NCBI RefSeq assembly: GCF_002198115.1 | Contig: NZ_NGNR01000003.1 | Location: 243,546-307,545 of the forward strand | DNA from: Robiginitalea sediminis | Lineage (GTDB): Bacteria > Bacteroidota > Bacteroidia > Flavobacteriales > Flavobacteriaceae | DNA: 64,000 nucleotides | Direction: 5' to 3' | Shown: positions 27,375 to 34,951 of the stretch, piece by piece | Layout of the letters: each line of letters starts with the position of its first letter | Position numbering within the stretch: the first letter of the stretch is position 1 | Notes under the pieces: model-generated | The model's input: the letters and a program-made list of their open reading frames with translations, nothing else | What the model was told of the DNA's origin: nothing | Database searches by the model: none | Program-made: the position numbers and the translations under genes

Positions 27375-30185
27375 ATGCGCGTATTACCCATATGTTTCTT
27401 CCTGTTTTTTTGCATAGGCCTCGGACATGCCCAGGTCCTTCCCCCAATACGCAGTTTTGAACCCTCGGAATACGCGGCAGCCAACCAGAACTGGGGGGTG
27501 CAGCAAACCGATGCCGGGTGGATGTATTTTGCCAATAATGCGGGATTATTGGAGTTCAACGGCGTCAGATGGACCCTGTACAATTCTCCCAACGGCTCCG
27601 CATTGCGGTCTGTCCTGGCCCTGGGGGAGCGGGTGTACACCGGCTGTTATATGGAATTCGGGTTCTGGGATATGGACCCTTTCGGACAGCGGCGCTACAC
27701 CTCCCTGAGCGACGGGTTGCGGGACCAGTTGCTGCCGGACGAGGAAATCTGGCAAATCCGTTCCGTGGGGGACTGGGTACTGTTCCAGTCCTTACAACGC
27801 ATTTACGCCTTCCGGGCCGATCATACAGAAATTACTGTTATCCCTGCCCAGGCATCCAGAGCCCAGCTCTTCGGCTACGCGGGAGAGCTGTATTACAAAA
27901 AAGAGGACGAAGGACTGATGCGGCTGCGCAATGGGCAGCCGGAAGTCCTTATTCCCGGTCAGGAAATAGCAGACCAAGTGTTTATTGCCATGGCAGAGGT
28001 AAAGGGAATGCCTGCCCTTATAGGAGAGGATGGTGCTTTTCATTTGCTGTATCCGGATGGGATCCGGACCTGGACCCCGCCCGGTTTGGTTTCCTTTCCC
28101 GGGATAAAACTGTATAGCGCCCACCAGCTTTACGACGGGGTTCTTGCCCTTGGAAGCCTGTCTCAAGGCCTTATCCTGCTGGATGCTGAGGGGGAGTATA
28201 TGGCCAAGATGGGAAAGGCTGAAGGATTAAACAACAACACGGTCCTGGCGGTATTTGAGGACAGGTACCAGAACATTTGGCTTGGCCTGGATAATGGCAT
28301 AGGGGTCATTAACCGGGGTTCCGCCTACCGGGAATATATAGACAGGGAAGGGAAACTCGGGGTGGTCTATACCGCAAAGGAATATGACGGCAGGTTATAT
28401 CTGGGTACCAACCAGGGGCTTTTTAAATCCGCTTCCGGTCTGGGAGGACCCTACAGGCTTGTTCCGGGTACTGAAGGGCAGGTGTGGGCCCTCAGGGAAT
28501 ACGACGGGATATTGCTTGTGGGCCATCATAAAGGCACCTTTCAGGTAGAGGGTAATGGGGCAAGGATAATAGCGGAAACCCCTGGTACATGGGAGATAAA
28601 GCCGGTCCCCGGAGAAGATGACCTGCTGATGCAGGGGGGCTACCAGGGGTTGAGCCTGTTACAGAAGGGTGACAGGGGATGGGAGTCTCGCAATACCCTG
28701 GAAGGTTTTGGGATCTCCAGCCGCTTTTTTGAATTCACCGGCCCCAACCACATCATTGTCAACCACGAATTCAAAGGGGTCTTTGACCTGGATACCGACA
28801 GTGCCCTCAGGCGGGTAACCGATAGCAGTCAAACCCCGGCATTTGGTTTTGGTGCCAGTCTTTTCCGTTTTCGCCAAAAGGTTTATTATGCCAATAGCAG
28901 CGGGGTATTCCGGTATGTGGGCAATAATGGGGGGTTTGTAGCCGACACCTTGCTTAATACCAGTTTGTTTTCCGGAGTGGATAACCCCATTGGGGTGGTG
29001 CTCCCTGACGAAAGGGCAGAACGTATCTGGGCAATGGGCAATAGCACCATATACCAGGTAGAGCCGGAGCCGCTGGGCGGAGGGCTGAAGACACGTACCA
29101 TCCATATTCCCGAAGGCCTTCGCAGGCGCCTGGGCGTGGTGGGTTTTGAGTGTATTGCTCCCCTGGAAAATGGGCAATACCTCTTGGGCATGTCCGATGG
29201 TTTTCTCATCCTTAACCCGGACCGGTTGCGGGAGGAGCGCCCTGTGGTTCAGATAAGCAAGGCCCTCCATTACGGCAAGAACCGGGATTCCCTCGTGGGA
29301 TTACCACTTATGGAAACTCCTCGGACCCTGCAATCTGCCCGGAATAATCTCGAGTTCCAGTACGGTGTTCCCCAATACGATAAATACCGGGAGGTGGAGT
29401 ATCAGTATTGGCTGGAAGGTTTACAGGAGGACTGGAGTGCCTGGAGTACCCGGTCCGAAGTCCGTTTCGATAATTTATCCTTCGGCGATTACACCTTCCA
29501 CGTAAGGGCCCGCATCGGGGAAGCAGAATCCGATGGGGCTGTACCCTTCCGGTTTTCCATTTCCAGGCCCTGGTACCTCACCTATTGGGCCATTGCCCTG
29601 TTCACCTTAGCCGCAGCCGGGATGGCCTTTCTGATTCATCTTCGATACCGGGCTTACTACCGCAAACAACAAGCCCAGTTGCAATCCCAAGCCCGGAAAA
29701 AACTGAAAAGGAAGAAACTCAAGGCGAGGAAGAAACTCGTGGAGGTGCGAAATGCAAACCTGCGGCAGGAAATTGAAAGCAAGAACCGTGAACTCGCCGT
29801 TTCCACCATGTCCCTGATCAGGAAGAATGAATTCCTGAACACCCTGAAAGAGCAGCTTAAGAAGGCGGAGAATACCGCCCAGATTAGGTCGGTTATCCGA
29901 ACCATAGACCGCAATATCAACAATGAGGAAGATTGGGAGTTTTTTGAGGCTGCCTTCAATAATGCGGACAAGGATTTTCTGAAGAATATTAAACACCGCC
30001 ATCCGGAACTTACGCCAAATGATCTCCGGTTATGTGCCTATCTGCGTCTTAACCTGTCCTCCAAGGAGATTGCGCCCCTGCTCAACATTTCGGTACGAAG
30101 TGTTGAGGTCAAACGTTACAGGCTACGCAAAAAGATGGATCTGGAACACGACCAGAGCCTTACCAACTATATCCTGGAGCTTTAA
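27375..30185 (+). CDS. Membrane-spanning beta-propeller / Y_Y_Y / HTH sensor-regulator of the glucan locus
   Basis: About 936 residues. A signal peptide (VLPICFFLFFCIGLGHAQ) is followed by a large periplasmic part built of repeated seven-bladed-propeller-like strands (Reg_prop type, e.g. NIWLGLDNGIGVINR), then a Y_Y_Y triple-tyrosine domain (about 665-730), one membrane helix (about 733-757), a Lys/Arg-rich coiled coil (about 760-850), and a C-terminal LuxR-like helix-turn-helix (about 873-936: LTPNDLRLCAYLRLNLSSKEIAPLLNISVRSVEVKRYRLRKK, given in part). No histidine kinase or receiver domain is present, so it should sense periplasmic glycans and act directly on DNA. It lies immediately upstream of susC on the same strand. 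The start is uncertain: ATG codons at 27357, 27363 and 27375 are all in frame. Confidence 0.85.
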   Translation: MRVLPICFFLFFCIGLGHAQVLPPIRSFEPSEYAAANQNWGVQQTDAGWMYFANNAGLLEFNGVRWTLYNSPNGSALRSVLALGERVYTGCYMEFGFWDMDPFGQRRYTSLSDGLRDQLLPDEEIWQIRSVGDWVLFQSLQRIYAFRADHTEITVIPAQASRAQLFGYAGELYYKKEDEGLMRLRNGQPEVLIPGQEIADQVFIAMAEVKGMPALIGEDGAFHLLYPDGIRTWTPPGLVSFPGIKLYSAHQLYDGVLALGSLSQGLILLDAEGEYMAKMGKAEGLNNNTVLAVFEDRYQNIWLGLDNGIGVINRGSAYREYIDREGKLGVVYTAKEYDGRLYLGTNQGLFKSASGLGGPYRLVPGTEGQVWALREYDGILLVGHHKGTFQVEGNGARIIAETPGTWEIKPVPGEDDLLMQGGYQGLSLLQKGDRGWESRNTLEGFGISSRFFEFTGPNHIIVNHEFKGVFDLDTDSALRRVTDSSQTPAFGFGASLFRFRQKVYYANSSGVFRYVGNNGGFVADTLLNTSLFSGVDNPIGVVLPDERAERIWAMGNSTIYQVEPEPLGGGLKTRTIHIPEGLRRRLGVVGFECIAPLENGQYLLGMSDGFLILNPDRLREERPVVQISKALHYGKNRDSLVGLPLMETPRTLQSARNNLEFQYGVPQYDKYREVEYQYWLEGLQEDWSAWSTRSEVRFDNLSFGDYTFHVRARIGEAESDGAVPFRFSISRPWYLTYWAIALFTLAAAGMAFLIHLRYRAYYRKQQAQLQSQARKKLKRKKLKARKKLVEVRNANLRQEIESKNRELAVSTMSLIRKNEFLNTLKEQLKKAENTAQIRSVIRTIDRNINNEEDWEFFEAAFNNADKDFLKNIKHRHPELTPNDLRLCAYLRLNLSSKEIAPLLNISVRSVEVKRYRLRKKMDLEHDQSLTNYILEL

Positions 30186-30218
30186 GCGTTAAAAGTAAAC
30201 TTTATATTTCCTGCTATT

Positions 30219-30240
30219 TACCACAACATTACCACAACAT
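30219..30240 (+). promoter_or_regulatory. Two tandem 11-bp direct repeats upstream of susC
   Basis: TACCACAACAT occurs twice head-to-tail at 30219-30229 and 30230-30240. The 11-base period places both copies on one face of the helix, as expected of an HTH-regulator site. It is 34 bases after the regulator stop and about 200 bases before the susC ATG. Binding by the neighbouring regulator is inference. Confidence 0.45.
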
Positions 30241-30440
30241 AGGTGGGTGTGGCTTCTTTCCTAATGAAATGTTATAAATCTGCCTGGAATTGCGAATGCC
30301 TTAATTTCAGGGCTATTTCACTGCTATAGTACCAAAATATGGCCCTTGTAATTTGGGGCTGTATGTTTTTTGTAGGGGTAACAAATTAGATTTTCACCTA
30401 TACAAGGTATACATTGGGACATCCATCAAATGTCGTGGAA

Positions 30441-33400
30441 ATGAAACACAGGTTAGTCCTTATCTTCGGTTTTCTAACCCTCGGGTTGTACGCACAGGAT
30501 ATTCAGGTCCAGGGGGTCATTCTGGACGCGATGACCTCGGAGCCACTGCCAGGGGTAAATGTTATTGTTAAAGGAACCAATCGCGGCACGTCTGCGGATT
30601 TCGACGGAGCGTTCCAGCTCTCCGATTTGTCTGTCGGGGAGGTTCTGGAATTTTCGTACATCGGGTATCTCAGGAAAGAATATACGGTTCGGGGGCCCGA
30701 GAGCATCACCATAACCCTGCAGGAGGATGTCAGCGCCCTCGATGAGGTAGTGGTTATCGGTTATGGTACCCAGACCAAGAAAGAGATCACCGGTGCCGTG
30801 TCCGTGGTAGGTGCTGAGACCATTGAGGAACTAAACCCGACACGGATCGAACAGGCCCTTCAGGGGCAGGTCGCCGGGGTTCAGATCACCTCGGAATCCG
30901 GGTCGCCGGGTAGCGGCTCAAATATCCGCATCCGGGGGATTTCCACCAACGGAGACAACCGTCCGCTCATCCTTGTGGATGGGAACGTCATAGAAGACCT
31001 TAGTGTCATCAACCCTGGCGATATTGAGAGTATCAATATCCTGAAGGATGCCACCGCCGGTATTTATGGGGTACGGGCTGCCAACGGGGTTATCCTGATT
31101 ACCACCAAAACGGGAAGGCGCAATACCGACCTGAAGTTCAGTTACGATGCCTGGGGCGGGATGCAACAGACCTCCCGACGCATACCGGTACTCAATGCCA
31201 CGGAATATGCTGTTATTGCCAATGAGGCTTTTGCAGCCGGAGGCAGTCCCAACCCGTATCCGACCCTTTCCGGCCTGGGCAGCGGTACCGACTGGCAGGA
31301 CGAAGTATTCCGCAACGCTCCGATTTTCAACCACAACTTTAGCGCCAACGGGGGAAGTGAAAAATCGACCTATTCCTTTGGGGCATCCTACCTTACCCAG
31401 GACGGGATCGTGGGCGGTCCGAAGGCCAACTTCAACCGTTCCACCCTGCGGTTCAACTATAATACGGAGCTCCTTGAAAACCTGAACCTGGTCGCCAATG
31501 TCTTGTACACCCGGACCAACCGGAGGACCCTCCCGGAAAACAGCCTGGGAAGCGTGCTTTTTAATGCCCTGAACAACGCGCCTACCTTTGCCGTCAGGGA
31601 TGCCACAGGTAATTTCACCCTGGCCGAAGGTTTGGGTAACGAGGTTATCAACCCCCTTGCCCAGATTGAAAACACCTTCAATAAAACCACAGTAGACCGG
31701 ATCAGCGGTAAAATAGGGGCCGCCTACACCTTATTCGAGGGCCTTACCGCGGAATCCAATTTCCAGTTCAACTACGCGGAAGTGAACAGTATTTTCTTTG
31801 CGCCCACGGCCTTTTATGGTTCCGGGAAGGTTTTCAACGTGGAACGGAATTTCGTGGTGGAAAGCAAGAATATCTTCAGGGACTATACCTGGGACACCTT
31901 CCTGAAATACGCGAAGGAACTTGGGGGAGACCACAGTCTTAATGCTACCCTGGGGATGTCGGTTTTCCGCACCAGCGGTCAGTTTTCAGGGAGTACGGGC
32001 TTTGACATTCCCGGAAATGACTTTACCAATGCCTCCATTGAAAACGCCTCGGACGTCATAGACAACTTTATCAATACGGCCGGTAAATTCGATTCCCGCC
32101 TGCTATCCTATTTTGTGCGCCTTCAGTATGACTACGCCGGGAAGTATCTCCTGTCCGGAGTACTCAGGAGGGATGGCTCCACTGTTTTCGGCCCCAGAAA
32201 TAAATTCGGGTATTTTCCTTCTGCTTCTCTGGGCTGGATTGTTACCGAGGAGAATTTCCTGAATGACAGTTCCTGGTTGGATTTCCTCAAGCTGCGGGCC
32301 AGTTACGGAATTGTGGGTAATGACCGGATTGGGGTTTCAGATGCTTTCCGTTCTATCCTCTCCGGGGAAGGGGCTTATGTTTTCAACGATGAATTGCGCT
32401 TTGGCCAGGCCATCGGAGCCATTTCAAACCCCGAAATCCAATGGGAGGAGCAAAAAACCCTGGACATCGGTCTGGATGCGCGCCTTTTTGACGACCATAT
32501 CACCATAACCACGGATTATTTCCAGAAACGCACAGAAGGGCTGTTGGTTTCCCCTCCGGTTTCCGGCATCCTGGGGGCTGCCGCCCCGGGTTCCGGCCCT
32601 CCTTTTGTGAACGCCGGTACCGTGGAGAATAAGGGTCTTGAATTAGCAGTTGGGTACCAGACAGACCCAATGTCGGACTTCAGCGCCAACATCAACTACA
32701 ACGTCACCTTCCTTCAGAATGAAGTCATCTCGGTGAACAATGGTGTTGGTTTCATCCCCGGAGGTTCTTTCGGGGTAGGTCAGGACCCGCCTTCCCGAAT
32801 GGAGGATGGTTTCCCCCTGGGGTATTTCTACGGCCTTCAGACCGACGGGATTTTCCAGACCCAGCAGGAAGTGGATGCCCATGCCACTCAAGCCAATGCG
32901 GCTCCCGGAGACCTGCGCTTTGTGGACATCAACGGGGATGGCGTCATAGATACGGACGACAGGACGAACATCGGGGATCCCTTCCCGGATGCCACCATGG
33001 GTCTCAATATCAGCCTGGGATACAAACATTGGGATTTTACCGCCTATGCCTTTGCCTCCATCGGGAATGAAATTGTCCGCAATTACGAGCGGAACCAACC
33101 CCTGGTGAACCGTTCGGTCTACACCCTGGACCGCTGGACAGGCCCGGGTACCAGTACAGAGGTCCCGCGGGTCACGACCGGGGCTACTTCCAACACTTTG
33201 TTTTCCGATTTCTTTGTGGAAGACGGATCCTTTGTCCGGCTGCAAAATGCCCAGCTTGGGTACACCTTTTCCGATGTCTTCAACCAGGACCTCGGGATAG
33301 ACAAATTGCGGTTTTACGTTTCAGTCAACAACCTTTTCACCCTTACCAAGTACCGTGGCTATGATCCGGTAGCCTCTTCCGGTGCCCCCATTGGGGCCGG

Positions 33401-33464
33401 TATAGACCAGGGATTCTATCCTGTGGCACGGACGTATTTGTTGGGTGTTAATTTCAAATTTTAA
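30441..33464 (+). CDS. SusC/RagA-type TonB-linked outer-membrane transporter
   Basis: A 1007-residue outer-membrane protein. A signal peptide (MKHRLVLIFGFLTLGLYAQ) precedes a carboxypeptidase-D-regulatory-like domain (about 22-100: DAMTSEPLPGVNVIVKGTNRGT), a TonB box-like segment (DEVVVIGYGTQTKKEITGAVS), the plug (NIRIRGISTNGDNRPLILVDG) and a 22-strand barrel ending LLGVNFKF. It imports glycan oligomers bound by SusD using TonB energy. I chose the ATG at 30441, nine codons after an alternative start, because the signal peptide begins there. SusD follows by five bases. Confidence 0.95.
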   Translation: MKHRLVLIFGFLTLGLYAQDIQVQGVILDAMTSEPLPGVNVIVKGTNRGTSADFDGAFQLSDLSVGEVLEFSYIGYLRKEYTVRGPESITITLQEDVSALDEVVVIGYGTQTKKEITGAVSVVGAETIEELNPTRIEQALQGQVAGVQITSESGSPGSGSNIRIRGISTNGDNRPLILVDGNVIEDLSVINPGDIESINILKDATAGIYGVRAANGVILITTKTGRRNTDLKFSYDAWGGMQQTSRRIPVLNATEYAVIANEAFAAGGSPNPYPTLSGLGSGTDWQDEVFRNAPIFNHNFSANGGSEKSTYSFGASYLTQDGIVGGPKANFNRSTLRFNYNTELLENLNLVANVLYTRTNRRTLPENSLGSVLFNALNNAPTFAVRDATGNFTLAEGLGNEVINPLAQIENTFNKTTVDRISGKIGAAYTLFEGLTAESNFQFNYAEVNSIFFAPTAFYGSGKVFNVERNFVVESKNIFRDYTWDTFLKYAKELGGDHSLNATLGMSVFRTSGQFSGSTGFDIPGNDFTNASIENASDVIDNFINTAGKFDSRLLSYFVRLQYDYAGKYLLSGVLRRDGSTVFGPRNKFGYFPSASLGWIVTEENFLNDSSWLDFLKLRASYGIVGNDRIGVSDAFRSILSGEGAYVFNDELRFGQAIGAISNPEIQWEEQKTLDIGLDARLFDDHITITTDYFQKRTEGLLVSPPVSGILGAAAPGSGPPFVNAGTVENKGLELAVGYQTDPMSDFSANINYNVTFLQNEVISVNNGVGFIPGGSFGVGQDPPSRMEDGFPLGYFYGLQTDGIFQTQQEVDAHATQANAAPGDLRFVDINGDGVIDTDDRTNIGDPFPDATMGLNISLGYKHWDFTAYAFASIGNEIVRNYERNQPLVNRSVYTLDRWTGPGTSTEVPRVTTGATSNTLFSDFFVEDGSFVRLQNAQLGYTFSDVFNQDLGIDKLRFYVSVNNLFTLTKYRGYDPVASSGAPIGAGIDQGFYPVARTYLLGVNFKF

Positions 33465-33469
33465 AAACC

Positions 33470-34936
33470 ATGGTAGCATCAAAACACCTCAAGACCCTTC
33501 TGGGCCTGCTGTTGGCCACCCTCTGGATCGCCTGTAGTGACGACTTCGTGGATGTGGATTCCTTCGATGAGGATTCCGAGAACTTCTTCAATTCGGAAGA
33601 GGACTACGAGCAGGCACTGATCTCGGCCTATGACATGCTTCAATCCACCTACCTGAACGTCATGCTTGGTGAAATTGCCTCCGACAACACTCTGGCCGGG
33701 GGCGAAAGCGCCACAGACGTACCGGGGATACAGGAAATAGACGATATGGTACACACCCCGGTCAATGAACAGCTTCGCTCCATCTGGAGCTGGATGTTTG
33801 CAGGGGTTAACCGTGCCAACTACATCCTGGAATTCCGGGACAAGACGGATTTCCCCGGGAAAGAGCGCATCCTTGCCGAGGCCACCTTCCTCAGGGCTTA
33901 CTATTATTTCGAATTGGTAAAGTGGTTTGGCGACGTCCCGCTGGCAGTAGACCAGCGGCTATTGTTCGGCGACCAGGATGTGGTTGAGAGGACACCCGCA
34001 AGCGAGGTCTACGACCAGATTGAGGCAGACCTGACCTATGCAGCAGCCAACCTGCCGTACACCGCATTCGAAACCGGACGGGTTACCCGGGGTGCTGCCC
34101 AGGCCTTGCTGGGTAAGGTTCTGGTCTACCGTGAAAAATTCCAGCCGGCCGCCCAGGTCCTCGAAGACCTGATCAACAATGGCCCGCACCAATTGGTGAC
34201 TGACTACACCACCCTGTTTGAGAATGACAACGAGAACACCGTGGAATCGGTTTTCGAAGTGCAATACACAGACGTGGAAGGTGCCGGTTTCGGGTGCCTC
34301 CAGTGCAGTGAAGGGAATGTGGCCGTCGGGTTTAACGGGATCCGGAATTACTCCGGGCCTGTTTTTGAATCGGGCTTTAGTTTTAATGTCCCAACGGCCG
34401 AGGCCTATGCGGCCTTCGAGGACGGCGACCTTCGCCGGGATGTAGCTATCCTCGACATCGAGGCATGGGCAGCCGCCAACGATGGGGTATCCTACGTGGA
34501 AGGGTTTGAACACACCGGGTACTACAACCGGAAATACATCGCCCGCCAGGGAGACCTGAACACGGGGGACGCCAACCTGACCAACCCGAACAACTACCGG
34601 GCCATCCGCTATGCCGAAGTACTGCTGCTTGCTGCCGAAGCCCTGAACAGGGGTGGTATTGACGATGCGCGCGCCCTGGGGTATCTCAACCAGGTCCGCA
34701 ACCGCGCAGGTCTGTCGGATCTGAGCGCCACGGGTAGCGACCTGACCGAGGCCATCTACCGGGAGCGGCGCGTGGAACTAATGGGCGAAGGACACCGGTT
34801 CTTCGACCTGGTGCGCACCGGGCGGGCTGCGGCCAACATCCCCGGATTCCAGTCCGGCAAACACGAATTATTTCCTATTCCATCTATAGAAATTGAATTA
34901 GCGGGCAACCGCTGGGAGCAGAATCCCGGGTATTAA
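33470..34936 (+). CDS. SusD/RagB-type starch-binding-like lipoprotein
   Basis: A 488-residue surface lipoprotein. The signal peptide ends at lipobox WIAC near residue 22. The fold is helical with tetratricopeptide-like helices and the family motifs ANYILEF, FLRAYYYFELVKWFGDVPL, AEVLLLAAEALNRGG, YLNQVRNRAGL and the C-terminal ERRVELMGEGHRFFDLVRTG. It forms the lid on the SusC barrel and binds the glycan. It is in the middle of the susCD-binding protein-GH16 operon. Confidence 0.95.
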   Translation: MVASKHLKTLLGLLLATLWIACSDDFVDVDSFDEDSENFFNSEEDYEQALISAYDMLQSTYLNVMLGEIASDNTLAGGESATDVPGIQEIDDMVHTPVNEQLRSIWSWMFAGVNRANYILEFRDKTDFPGKERILAEATFLRAYYYFELVKWFGDVPLAVDQRLLFGDQDVVERTPASEVYDQIEADLTYAAANLPYTAFETGRVTRGAAQALLGKVLVYREKFQPAAQVLEDLINNGPHQLVTDYTTLFENDNENTVESVFEVQYTDVEGAGFGCLQCSEGNVAVGFNGIRNYSGPVFESGFSFNVPTAEAYAAFEDGDLRRDVAILDIEAWAAANDGVSYVEGFEHTGYYNRKYIARQGDLNTGDANLTNPNNYRAIRYAEVLLLAAEALNRGGIDDARALGYLNQVRNRAGLSDLSATGSDLTEAIYRERRVELMGEGHRFFDLVRTGRAAANIPGFQSGKHELFPIPSIEIELAGNRWEQNPGY

Positions 34937-34951
34937 TAAAAATTGGCAACC

